Counted from the stretch's first letter, positions 1 to 7,202 are shown. The stretch: DNA of 11,108 nucleotides from JAEUMW01 sp039807745 (GCA_039807745.1 JBDHRV010000122.1:1-11108), one strand, 5' to 3'. Made by a program: numbers and translations. The notes: generated from the sequence alone by a model not told the origin.

Positions 1-1101
1 ACACCCTGCTTCAGGCTGGCGGTGATGAAATCGTCGAGGTCGCCATCGAGCACGGCCTGCGTGTTGCCGACCTCGTGGTTGGTCCTCAGGTCCTTGATGC
101 GCGACTGGTCGAGTACGTAGCTGCGGATCTGGTGTCCCCAGCCGATGTCGGTCTTGCTGTCTTCCATTTTCTGTTTCTCGGCCTCGCGCTTGCGCAGTTC
201 CGCTTCGTAGAGCTTCGCGCGCAGCATCGACATCGCCTCCGCGCGGTTGCGGTGCTGTGAGCGGTCGTTCTGGCACTGGACCACGATGTTCGTCGGCAGG
301 TGCGTGATGCGGATCGCGGAGTCGGTCTTGTTGATGTGCTGGCCACCGGCGCCGCTCGCGCGGAAGGTGTCCACGCGCAGATCGGCCGGATTGATCTCGA
401 TCTCGATGGTGTCGTCGACCTCGGGATAGACGAACACGCTGGCGAACGAGGTGTGCCGGCGCGCGTTGGAGTCGAAGGGCGACTTGCGCACCAGCCGGTG
501 GATCCCGCTTTCCGTGCGCAGCGTGCCGTAGGCATATTCGCCGCTCACCTTGATGCTGGCGCTCTTGAGTCCGGCCACCTCGCCCGGCGATTCCTCCAGC
601 AGTTCGATGTCGAAGCCCTTGCGCTCGCAGAACTTGAGGTACATGCGCTCGAGCATCGCCGCCCAGTCCTGCGCTTCGGTGCCGCCCGAGCCGGCCTGGA
701 TGTCGACGAAGCAGTTGTTCGGATCCATCGGGTTGGAGAACATGCGGCGGAACTCGAGACCCGACACCGTCGTCTCGATCGACTCGACATCGCCCGCAAG
801 CGTCTGCAAGCCCGCTTCGTCGCCCTCGGCGCGCGCCAGCTCGAAGAGCTCGCGCGTGTCCGCAAGATCGCCGTCGAGTTGCTGCAGGGCCAGCACCACC
901 GATTCGAGCGACTTGCGCTCGCGCCCGAGATCCTGGGCGCGCTTGGCGTCGTTCCAGACGTCGGGGTCCTCGCTCTGCGCGGCGACTTCCTTCAGGCGCG
1001 CCTGCTTGCCGTCGAAGTCAAAGATACCTCCTGAGCTCAGCGGCTCGGTCGGTGAGGTCCGACAGCTGGTGATCGATTGCGTTGAGCGCTTCGGCTTCCA
1101 T
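1..1101 (-). CDS. prfB: Peptide chain release factor 2 (RF2), nearly complete, expressed by programmed +1 frameshift
   Basis: RF2 reads UGA and UAA stop codons in the ribosome and triggers peptide release. The coding region starts at the ATG at 1101, runs 27 codons to an in-frame TGA (1020-1018), then continues in the +1 frame to the window edge. About 366 residues are visible, ending in ...SLKQG plus a partial Val codon; E. coli RF2 has 365 residues, so only the last residue or two and the stop are missing. Diagnostic motifs are the stop-recognition tripeptide SPF (474-482, in RKSPFDSNAR) and the catalytic GGQ (339-347, about residues 252-254, in SGAGGQHINKTDSA). The residue matching E. coli position 246 is Ala (RASGAGGQ), the common form rather than the Thr of E. 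coli K-12. The start ATG has only a weak purine-rich stretch (GGGAAA) upstream. recJ ends 93 bp upstream on the same strand, so co-transcription is likely. Identity is very secure. Confidence 0.97.
1018..1032 (-). promoter_or_regulatory. prfB: Programmed +1 ribosomal frameshift site of prfB
   Basis: On the minus strand the sequence reads AGG AGG TAT CTT TGA C. This is the classical RF2 recoding signal: an internal Shine-Dalgarno-like AGGAGG (1032-1027), three bases of spacer, the slippery codon CTT (1023-1021), and an in-frame TGA followed by C (1020-1017). The known mechanism is autoregulatory: when RF2 is scarce the ribosome pauses at TGA, slips +1 and makes full-length RF2; when RF2 is plentiful the 27-codon peptide is released. 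A gene caller that ignores this would start RF2 too late or split it. Confidence 0.96.
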
Positions 1102-1194
1102 GGCAGTTTCCCGATCGAACGCCGGCCGCGGCGGGCCCGCGAAAGCGCAAAAGTATAGCGCAGGCTTGCGCCGAGGGCGTCGGCACGCGAGCGC

Positions 1195-2904
1195 TCATGC
1201 CCAGGTCGGATCGGAGGGCGGCGCCCAGTGGTCGAGCCGGAGCTCGAGGGCGCGCATCCCGTTGAACTCGTTGATCGCGAGCCGGTAGACCGCCTGGATC
1301 TCGGTGGGGAGCGGATCGGTCCGCCCGAAGACGATGCTGTCGAAGCGCCGGCCACCGCGGGCAAGGCGCAGCTTGAGATGCCGGCCGCCGACGACGCGCT
1401 GATCGACGACGTCGAAACAGTCGACGAAGGCGGGGGCAGGGAAGCCCTGCCCCCAGGTTTCCTGCTCGAGGCGATGGGCGAGATCGAGCGTGGCGTCCTC
1501 GGGCGCGAGACTGCCGTCGGTCTCGATGAAGTGCTCGAGATCGGCCGGCGTGAGCAGTCCGCGCACCGTCTCCTCCAGCGCCGCCGCGAAGTCCCCGAGG
1601 CGTGCGGCGGGGATCGACAGTCCGGCCGCGGCCGCGTGGCCGCCGAAGCGCAGGATGAGACCCGGATGGCGCTTCGCGACGAGGTCGAGCGCGTCGCGCA
1701 GGTGCAGTCCGCGAATGGAGCGGCCCGAGCCCTTGAGCTCGCCCGCGCCGCCCTGCGCGAACGTGATGACGGGGCAATGGAAGCGATCCTTGAGCCGCGA
1801 CGCGAGGATGCCGATCACGCCCTGATGCCAGGCGGGATCGAAGAGGGCGAGGCTGAAGCGGTCCGACTCTGTCACCTGCGCCAGCGCGGCGAGCGCCGTC
1901 TCCTGCATGCCGGCTTCGATGTCGCGTCGTTGGCGGTTCAAAGCGTCGAGCTGGTCCGCAATCGCGGCGGCGCGCGCCGTGTCGTCGGTGGTGAGACCGT
2001 CGATGCCGAGCGACATGTCCTGCAATCGCCCCGCGGCGTTGAGACGCGGTCCCGCGACGAAGCCGAGCTCGTAAGTGCTGGCGCGCAGCGGGTCGCGCGC
2101 CGCCGAGCGCATGAGCGCCGCGACGAGCGGACTCGCCTTCCCGGCGCGGATGCGTCGCAGGCCCTGGTGGACCAGCAGGCGATTGTTGCGGTCGAGTCCG
2201 ACGACATCTGCGACGGTGCCCAGCGCGACCAGGTCGAGGAGGTGAGCGAGATTCGGCTCCGGCTTCGACGCGAACGCCCCGCGCCGACGCAACTCGGCGC
2301 GCAGGGCGAGCATCACGTAGAACATCACGCCGACGCCTGCCAGGTTCTTGCTCGGGAAAGCGCAGCCGGGCTGGTTCGGATTGACGATGCAAAGAGCGTC
2401 GGGGAGCGTGCTGCCGGGCAGATGATGGTCCGTCACCAGCACTTCGATGCCGAGATCTTGCGCCGCCGCGACACCTTCGACCGACGCGATGCCATTGTCG
2501 ACGGTGATGATGAAAGCCGGCTTGCGAGCAGCCGCGATGCGCACGATCTCGGGCGTGAGGCCGTAGCCGTAGTCGAAGCGGTTCGGCACCAGGTAGTCGA
2601 CCTGGGCACCGAAGGCGCGCAGCGCACGCACGCCGACGGCGCAGCCGGTGGCGCCGTCCGCGTCGTAGTCGGCGAGGACGAGCAGGCGCCTGCCGTCGCG
2701 GATCGCGTCGGCGAGAATGCTTGCCATCGCATCGGCATGGCGGAGCGCGCCGACCGGTAGCAAGGCATCGATGCGGTGCTCCACTTCGGATGCGGCCGCA
2801 ATGCCGCGCGCGGCGTAGAGGCGCGCCAGCAGCGCCGGTACACCGTCACGCAGCAGGGCCTGCTCGCGGTCGGGCGGCACGGTCCGGGTCACGATGCGCG
2901 GCAT
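1195..2904 (-). CDS. recJ: Single-stranded-DNA-specific 5'-3' exonuclease RecJ
   Basis: RecJ is a cytoplasmic metal-dependent exonuclease that degrades single-stranded DNA from the 5' end in RecFOR recombination, mismatch repair and base-excision repair. The 569-aa product matches the usual length (E. coli 577). DHH-superfamily motifs appear in order: ADYDADGATG (78-87), TVDNGI (134-139), TDHHLPG (158-164) and LVALGTVADVV (225-235). GPRLNAAGR (285-293) follows, then the DHHA1 part with GSGRSI (392-397) and FGGHAAAAG (420-428), then the C-terminal OB-like region. All metal-ligand Asp and His motifs look intact. The ATG at 2904 lies 15 bp after the stop of the upstream rpfE-like gene, with only a poor Shine-Dalgarno, so translation may depend on coupling to that gene. 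A 510-aa open frame on the opposite strand is a GC-rich shadow. Confidence 0.97.
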   Translation of the reverse strand: MPRIVTRTVPPDREQALLRDGVPALLARLYAARGIAAASEVEHRIDALLPVGALRHADAMASILADAIRDGRRLLVLADYDADGATGCAVGVRALRAFGAQVDYLVPNRFDYGYGLTPEIVRIAAARKPAFIITVDNGIASVEGVAAAQDLGIEVLVTDHHLPGSTLPDALCIVNPNQPGCAFPSKNLAGVGVMFYVMLALRAELRRRGAFASKPEPNLAHLLDLVALGTVADVVGLDRNNRLLVHQGLRRIRAGKASPLVAALMRSAARDPLRASTYELGFVAGPRLNAAGRLQDMSLGIDGLTTDDTARAAAIADQLDALNRQRRDIEAGMQETALAALAQVTESDRFSLALFDPAWHQGVIGILASRLKDRFHCPVITFAQGGAGELKGSGRSIRGLHLRDALDLVAKRHPGLILRFGGHAAAAGLSIPAARLGDFAAALEETVRGLLTPADLEHFIETDGSLAPEDATLDLAHRLEQETWGQGFPAPAFVDCFDVVDQRVVGGRHLKLRLARGGRRFDSIVFGRTDPLPTEIQAVYRLAINEFNGMRALELRLDHWAPPSDPTWA

Positions 2905-2919
2905 GGGTCGAGCAGCCCG

Positions 2920-3963
2920 TCAGGCCGGGGCGTAGTGGGAGAGCGCCCGCGTGCCGCGCCAGAAGCGCCGCAGGCTCGCGCGCGTTGCTGCGAACGCGAC
3001 GCCGGCGGTGTCCGTGAAGGTGACGATGCCAATGCGTGCGAGCCGGCCGCTCCTGAGCGCTTCGAGCAATGGTGTGAACACCGTCTGCTCCAGGCGCTCC
3101 AGCTCTGTCGCGAGCGCGGTGTCGTCGCCGTAGGCGCGCACGATGTCGAGGCTCGCGTCGTACCAGAGCACCTCGCCCGGCGGGCCGTCGGCGAGCAGCC
3201 GGCGCAAGTCGGACTCCGGCGGCTTCACCGCGCAGGCCGCGGCGCGCGCCAGACCGCATACCACGGGATCGTTCGCGATCACGAGCGAATATGGGCGCTC
3301 GATGCGTGCGGGAGCCCGGCCTGCGCCCCAGAGCCAGACGCTGTTGACCGCGAGCGCGCCGCGCGCTTCCCGCTCCGCGTTGGGCGGCGCGTCGTGCAGC
3401 AGCATCTGGATCTCGTTGCCGAAGCGGTGCCAGGCGAGCGCGTCGCGCCCGCGCGGGAGGAGGGGATCGATATGGCGACCCACCGCGCGGGTGAGCGGCG
3501 TCGTGACGATCTCGGGCGGCACGGGTACCCGCAGGTACCAGCGCTCGGGCCGCAGCGGATAGAAGACGAAGCCGTCGGCCGAGAAGTGTCGATTGAGCGC
3601 ATCGGTGAAGGCTTCGGCCTCGCTCTGCGAGATATCGAACGCGCGATGGTCGGCGAGGATGAGCTGATCCCGATTGAGTCGCAGGTGCACGGGGTCCGCA
3701 CGCAGCCAGCACGCCGCGCCCGGCTCGCCGCCGTCGGCCAGCAGCGAGAGCGCGCCCGCCGGCAGTTCGGCTGCGTCGACACCGAAACGGCGCATCAGCC
3801 ACCGGTCGGCGGAAGTCTCGCGCGGCGTCGAGCGGTCGCTTCGCGCCAGGAGCGTTTCCAGTCCCGGCAGGCGAGGCAGCGGCATCCCAGCGCTGTCCGT
3901 CCGCTGTGTTGGGAGCAGTCCGGGCAGCAGGAGGTCGACGGTGGGTGCGGGGGCGGTCGCCAT
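2920..3963 (-). CDS. RpfE-like / phosphoglycerate-mutase-like protein of unknown function
   Basis: The 347-aa protein has the look of the family found upstream of recJ in Xanthomonas (rpfE) and in many betaproteobacteria, often labelled a phosphoglycerate mutase of the cofactor-independent type. Recognisable conserved stretches are ADPVHLRLNRDQLIL (89-103), the FYPLRPERWYL block (134-144), and the segment 184-216 with LLHDAPPNAEREARG followed by NSVWLWGAGR. I do not see the metal-binding Asp/His/Ser set expected of an active independent phosphoglycerate mutase, so glycolytic activity is doubtful. No signal peptide or membrane segment is evident, so it is probably cytoplasmic. It is the first gene of a likely rpfE-recJ-prfB operon and is divergent from yjbQ across 53 bp. 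The ATG at 3963 is the only good start near the family N-terminus (TVDLLLPGLLP). In Xanthomonas the rpf region is linked to virulence regulation; any such role here is unproven. Confidence 0.8.
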   Translation of the reverse strand: MATAPAPTVDLLLPGLLPTQRTDSAGMPLPRLPGLETLLARSDRSTPRETSADRWLMRRFGVDAAELPAGALSLLADGGEPGAACWLRADPVHLRLNRDQLILADHRAFDISQSEAEAFTDALNRHFSADGFVFYPLRPERWYLRVPVPPEIVTTPLTRAVGRHIDPLLPRGRDALAWHRFGNEIQMLLHDAPPNAEREARGALAVNSVWLWGAGRAPARIERPYSLVIANDPVVCGLARAAACAVKPPESDLRRLLADGPPGEVLWYDASLDIVRAYGDDTALATELERLEQTVFTPLLEALRSGRLARIGIVTFTDTAGVAFAATRASLRRFWRGTRALSHYAPA

Positions 3964-4016
3964 GGCGCGCTTTCTACTCTAGCATGCCGGTTGCGATACG
4001 CTGACCGACTGCCAGG

Positions 4017-4436
4017 ATGCGACAGAAGCGAGACGAGCTTGCCATCTCCACCCGCGGGCGCGGGCTGTGGGATTTCACCGAGGATGTACGCCGCTGGGTG
4101 GCGGCGAGCGGGATCGAGAACGGCCTGCTTACCCTTTTCATCCGCCATACCTCCGCCAGCCTGCTGGTCCAGGAGAATTACGATCCCGAGGTGCAGCGCG
4201 ACCTCGAGCGGTTCTTCGCCAAGCTCGTGCGCGACGGCGACGCCATGTTCGAGCACACCATCGAAGGCCCCGACGACATGCCCGCGCACGTGCGTTCGGC
4301 GCTGACTCAAACCAGTCTTTCGATCCCGGTCGCGAACGGCGCTCTGGCGCTCGGCACATGGCAGGGCCTGTACGTGTACGAACATCGCACGGCGGGCCAT
4401 CGACGTCAGGTAATGCTGCACCTGATCGGCGAGTAG
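4017..4436 (+). CDS. yjbQ: YjbQ / UPF0047 family protein (secondary thiamine-phosphate synthase-like)
   Basis: This 139-aa protein matches the small YjbQ (UPF0047) family in length (E. coli YjbQ 138 aa) and motifs: HTSASLLVQEN (44-54), H80 with EGPDDMPAH (83-91), and TWQGLYVYEHR (114-124). The His and Glu residues in these motifs form the presumed active or metal site at the trimer interface of known structures. Family members have weak thiamine-phosphate synthase activity in genetic tests; the true cellular reaction is uncertain. The start ATG at 4017 gives the family-typical N-terminus with STRGRGLWDFTEDV at 11-24; the CCAGG just before it is too close to be a good Shine-Dalgarno. It is divergent from the rpfE-like gene (53 bp) and 70 bp upstream of lolC on the same strand, so it may read through into lolCD. 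Confidence 0.93.
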   Translation: MRQKRDELAISTRGRGLWDFTEDVRRWVAASGIENGLLTLFIRHTSASLLVQENYDPEVQRDLERFFAKLVRDGDAMFEHTIEGPDDMPAHVRSALTQTSLSIPVANGALALGTWQGLYVYEHRTAGHRRQVMLHLIGE

Positions 4437-4506
4437 CCCCGCCGTCAGCTGGCTGGCGCCGCGCCCCTGTGGCACACTTCGCCCTTTTTCGACGGCGCTT
4501 CCCCGC

Positions 4507-5751
4507 TTGCAACCCTACGAGCTCTACATCGGCCTGCGCTACACGCGGGCGAAACGCCGCAACCAGTTCATCTCCTTCATCACGCTCACCTCGATGCTCG
4601 GCATCGCGCTCGGCGTGGCCGCGCTCATCGTCGTGCTCTCGGTGATGAACGGATTCCAGAAGGAATTGCGCGCGCGCATCCTCGGTGTCGCGTCGCACGT
4701 GCAGATCACCGGTCCCAACGACAAGCTCGCGAGCTGGCAGCAGGTGGCGGACGAAGCGGGCAAACATCCGCACGTGATCGCCGCGGCACCCTACGTGTTG
4801 GGGCAGGGCATGCTCTCGACCGACCGCGGGGTGCAGGGTGCACTGATCCGCGGCGTGCTGCCGAGCCTCGAGAATCAGGTGGCCGACATCGGCCAGCACA
4901 TGAAGTCGGGCAGTCTCGATGATCTCGAACCGGGCGCGTTTCGCATCGTGCTCGGCTCCGAGCTCGCCCACACGCTGGGCGCCTATCCCGGCGACAAGGT
5001 GGTGCTCATCGCGCCGCAGGGACAGGTCACGCCGGCCGGTATCCTGCCGCGGCTCAAGCAGTTCACGGTCGCCGGGATCTTCGAGGTCGGCATGTTCGAA
5101 TACGACTCGGGCCTTGCCCTCATCCACCTCGACGATGCGCAGAAGCTCTACCGTCTCGACGACCGGGTCTCCGGTGTGCGCTTGAAGCTGGACGATCTGT
5201 TCGCCGCGCCGCGGGTGGCGCGCGAGCTGATGCTGTCCTTGTCGCAGGACGCCTTCGTCGGCGACTGGACGCGCAGCCACGCGAACTTCTTCCGGGCGGT
5301 GCAGATCGAGAAGAACGTGATGTTCATCATCCTGCTGCTGATCGTTGCGGTCGCTGCGTTCAATCTGGTGTCGACGCTCGTCATGGCGGTCACGGACAAG
5401 GAGGCCGACATCGCCATCCTGCGCACGCTCGGCGCGGCGCCCGGGTCGATCATGAAGATCTTCGTCGTCCAGGGCACCATCATCGGTGTCGTCGGCACGC
5501 TGCTCGGGGTGGTCGGCGGAGTGCTGCTCGCGCTCAACATCGACGTGGTGGTGCCGGCGATCGAGCAGCTCTTCAACGTACAGTTCCTGTCGAAGGACGT
5601 GTACTACATCAGCGACCTGCCGTCCGAGCTCGAGTGGACGGACGTGCTGACCGTCGCGATCGTCTCGCTCGCGATGAGCCTGGTCGCCACGCTCTATCCG
5701 AGCTGGCGTGCATCGAAGATCAATCCGGCCGAGGCCCTGCGCTATGAGTGA
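4507..5751 (+). CDS. lolC: Lipoprotein-releasing ABC transporter permease LolC/LolE family
   Basis: The inner-membrane subunit of the Lol system extracts mature lipoproteins from the inner membrane and hands them to LolA for delivery to the outer membrane. The 414-aa protein has the MacB/FtsX-type layout: a cytoplasmic N-terminus (IGLRYTRAKRRNQF), TM1 about 25-47 (ending VVLSVMNGF), a large periplasmic domain about 48-268, then TM2 about 271-293, TM3 about 317-345 and TM4 about 378-398. The coupling segment DKEADIAILRTLGA (297-310) contacts the ATPase, and the C-terminus WRASKINPAEALRYE is typical. The start is a TTG at 4507: no ATG or GTG lies in frame nearby upstream, and the next residues QPYELYIGLRY match LolC/E N-termini. 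No clear Shine-Dalgarno precedes it. Only one permease gene is present in this operon, so a homodimeric (LolF-like) arrangement with LolD is plausible. The stop overlaps lolD by 8 nt. Confidence 0.94.
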   Translation: MQPYELYIGLRYTRAKRRNQFISFITLTSMLGIALGVAALIVVLSVMNGFQKELRARILGVASHVQITGPNDKLASWQQVADEAGKHPHVIAAAPYVLGQGMLSTDRGVQGALIRGVLPSLENQVADIGQHMKSGSLDDLEPGAFRIVLGSELAHTLGAYPGDKVVLIAPQGQVTPAGILPRLKQFTVAGIFEVGMFEYDSGLALIHLDDAQKLYRLDDRVSGVRLKLDDLFAAPRVARELMLSLSQDAFVGDWTRSHANFFRAVQIEKNVMFIILLLIVAVAAFNLVSTLVMAVTDKEADIAILRTLGAAPGSIMKIFVVQGTIIGVVGTLLGVVGGVLLALNIDVVVPAIEQLFNVQFLSKDVYYISDLPSELEWTDVLTVAIVSLAMSLVATLYPSWRASKINPAEALRYE

Positions 5752-6502
5752 TGCGGGAGAGCCGGATCGGATGCGGTCGGGCGCGGTGCCCGTCGTTGCC
5801 TGCCGTCGGCTCGCGAAGACCTACATGCAGGGCAAGGTGCCGGTGCCGGTGCTGACCGGAGTCGACCTCACCGTGGGGCCAGCCGAGCATGTGGCCATCG
5901 TCGGCGTGTCGGGCTCCGGCAAGAGCACGCTCCTGCATCTGCTCGGCGGGCTGGATGCGCCCACGTCGGGAGCGGTGGAAGTGATGGGCCGCGACCTCCA
6001 GTCGATGAGCAGCAGGCAGCGGGGCGACTGGCGCAATGCCCACCTTGGCTTCGTCTACCAGTTTCACCATCTTCTGCCCGAGTTCTCGGCGGTGGACAAC
6101 GTCGCGATGCCGCTCTATATCCGGCGGATGCCGGAGCGGACCGCGCGGGAGCGGGCAACCGAGGTGCTGCAGCAGGTCGGACTGGGACATCGGCTCACAC
6201 ATACGCCGGGCGAGCTTTCTGGCGGCGAACGCCAGCGCGCGGCGCTCGCGCGGGCACTGGTCACGAAGCCCGCCTGCGTGCTCGCCGACGAGCCGACTGG
6301 AAATCTCGATCGCAAGAACGCGCAGGCCGTGTTCGATCTCATGCTCGAGCTCAATCGCGAGCTCGGGACCAGCATCGTCATCGTGACCCACGACGAACAT
6401 CTCGCCGATCGCGCGGATCGGATTCTGCGCCTCGAGGACGGCATGCTCGTCGACGCCCAGCCCCACATCCCGACCGCCGATATCGACTTCGTTGGCGGCT
6501 AG
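5744..6502 (+). CDS. lolD: Lipoprotein-releasing system ATP-binding protein LolD
   Basis: LolD is the cytoplasmic ATPase that powers lipoprotein release by the LolC-type permease. With the ATG at 5744 the protein is 252 aa (E. coli 233). ABC motifs are intact: Walker A GVSGSGKST (54-62), Q-loop within VYQFHHLLPEF (Gln about 106), signature LSGGERQ (158-164), Walker B and D-loop VLADEPTGNLD (179-189) and switch His in THD (about 216). The LLHLLGGLDAPTSG stretch after Walker A is characteristic of LolD. The start overlaps the lolC stop (ATGAGTGA, 5744-5751), indicating translational coupling. A second in-frame ATG at 5771, with GGGAGA about 10 nt ahead of it, would give 243 aa and is a real alternative. 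Longer readings beginning before 5744 would overlap lolC further and are unlikely. Confidence 0.96.
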   Translation: MSDAGEPDRMRSGAVPVVACRRLAKTYMQGKVPVPVLTGVDLTVGPAEHVAIVGVSGSGKSTLLHLLGGLDAPTSGAVEVMGRDLQSMSSRQRGDWRNAHLGFVYQFHHLLPEFSAVDNVAMPLYIRRMPERTARERATEVLQQVGLGHRLTHTPGELSGGERQRAALARALVTKPACVLADEPTGNLDRKNAQAVFDLMLELNRELGTSIVIVTHDEHLADRADRILRLEDGMLVDAQPHIPTADIDFVGG

Positions 6503-6583
6503 CCACACCGTCGTTTGGCGGCGTGGTCATTCCCGCCTCTGGCCCGCATGTTGCTGCAAAGCAGCATGAACCGCCGGAAGATT

Positions 6584-6604
6584 CTGAAAAATAAGAGTTT
6601 TCAG
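6584..6604. repeat. Perfect 7-bp inverted repeat (possible operator or hairpin)
   Basis: CTGAAAA (6584-6590), a 7-nt spacer, and TTTTCAG (6598-6604) are exact reverse complements. The patch stands out as AT-rich in GC-rich surroundings. It lies between the end of lolD and the start of the HExxH gene, about 130 bp before the latter's start codon. It could be an operator for a dimeric regulator near that gene's promoter, or an RNA hairpin; as a terminator it lacks a GC-rich stem. Confidence 0.4.
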
Positions 6605-6725
6605 TCGGGTATCGCGAGCAAACGGCGCGGACTTGCACCACCGGGCGGCGTCACTGCACCAAAGCGAGACATGCGTGACAGCGCAGGTCGCGCGAGGTGC
6701 CTTGTGCAACGCGGTTCCCGTGTGC

Positions 6726-6734
6726 GAGGTGATC
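6726..6734 (+). promoter_or_regulatory. Strong Shine-Dalgarno deciding the start of the HExxH protein
   Basis: GAGGTGATC matches nine consecutive bases of the anti-Shine-Dalgarno complement (TAAGGAGGTGATC), and the GAGG core sits 5 nt before the ATG at 6735. This supports the 155-aa reading over a longer in-frame reading from 6633. Confidence 0.7.
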
Positions 6735-7202
6735 ATGAACGAGCTCTACGCGATACTGCTCTCCTGGGCGGTCACGCTGTCCGGCTACCCGATGCCGGAT
6801 CATGCAGCCGAAGTGGTACCCGTTTCCCATGACTACCTGGTCGACCATGCCTGCAACGGGCGCGAGTGCAAGGTCATGGGGTGGTTTCCGCCAGGACACA
6901 TCATCTATGTCGATGACCGGTTGCGACCCGGCGACAGCATGCTCGCCGCCTCGATCGTGGTCCACGAGATGGTCCATCACCTGCAGCACGAGGCAGGGCG
7001 CATCGATCCCGGGAAATGGAGCTGTGAGAACGCCATCGCGCTGGAGCGCGAGGCCTACGGGGTGCAACGCGAGTTTCTGCTTCGCTACGGCGTGTATCAG
7101 CCCGTCGGCGCCAGCATGCACCGCGTCGGCTGCGAGCTTACGCAGCATGCGGATGCCGATCCGGCGCGCAACGTAAGCGGCATGGCGTCGGAGTTGCCGT
7201 GA
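6735..7202 (+). CDS. Putative small zinc metallopeptidase-like protein with HExxH motif (DUF6647-like)
   Basis: The 155-aa protein carries a clear zincin motif, VVHEMVHHLQ (75-84; His77, Glu78, His81). A downstream EREAY (104-108) has a Glu that could be the third zinc ligand of a gluzincin. It therefore may be a metal-dependent peptidase, but no substrate can be named. The N-terminus (MNELYAILLSWAVTLSG) is hydrophobic and could be a weak signal peptide or anchor. Four cysteines (40, 45, 97, 133), two of them in CNGREC, could form disulfides, which would fit a periplasmic location. I believe it resembles the uncharacterised DUF6647 family, from memory only. The ATG at 6735 is chosen because a very good Shine-Dalgarno precedes it; 34 extra residues in frame upstream look non-coding. 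It lies 232 bp after lolD and converges with the next gene, 26 bp away. Confidence 0.75.
   Translation: MNELYAILLSWAVTLSGYPMPDHAAEVVPVSHDYLVDHACNGRECKVMGWFPPGHIIYVDDRLRPGDSMLAASIVVHEMVHHLQHEAGRIDPGKWSCENAIALEREAYGVQREFLLRYGVYQPVGASMHRVGCELTQHADADPARNVSGMASELP

Larger units (their letters stand above)
6503..6734. other. Intergenic region after lolD, with an AT-rich inverted repeat
   Basis: These 232 bp hold no gene I can support. An imperfect GC-rich hairpin follows the lolD stop (CCACACCG with CGGCGTGG, 6503-6523, one A-C mismatch), without a T-run, so a terminator is possible but weak. Further on are a short hairpin TGCTGC-AAA-GCAGCA (6550-6564) and a perfect 7-bp inverted repeat in an unusually AT-rich patch (6584-6604). 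The promoter of the next gene probably lies here, but I see no convincing -35/-10 pair. Confidence 0.5.

Noticed and set aside
1037..2392. 451-codon minus-strand open frame overlapping recJ and reaching the prfB leader
   Set aside because: It is extremely Arg/Pro/Ala-rich and lies in another frame of recJ; the real protein in that strand is RecJ.
1228..2760. 510-codon open frame on the plus strand opposite recJ
   Set aside because: It is antisense to an intact recJ. Its predicted protein is rich in Arg, Glu, Ala and Val with no recognisable motif, as expected of a mirror frame in GC-rich DNA.
2776..4305. 509-codon open frame on the plus strand spanning recJ, the rpfE-like gene and yjbQ
   Set aside because: It crosses three well-supported genes in a different frame and shows no domain. 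It is a GC-rich shadow.
4470..4485. Possible sigma-54 promoter (TGGCAC...GC) upstream of lolC
   Set aside because: The TGGCAC element is good, but the GC of the -12 element is shifted by two bases and the TTGCW is absent; spacing is critical for sigma-54.
4138..5280. 380-codon minus-strand open frame opposite yjbQ and lolC
   Set aside because: It is antisense to two conserved genes and its sequence is His/Arg/Glu-rich without motifs.
5720..6508. 262-codon minus-strand open frame opposite lolD
   Set aside because: It mirrors lolD almost exactly in extent and has no recognisable domain.
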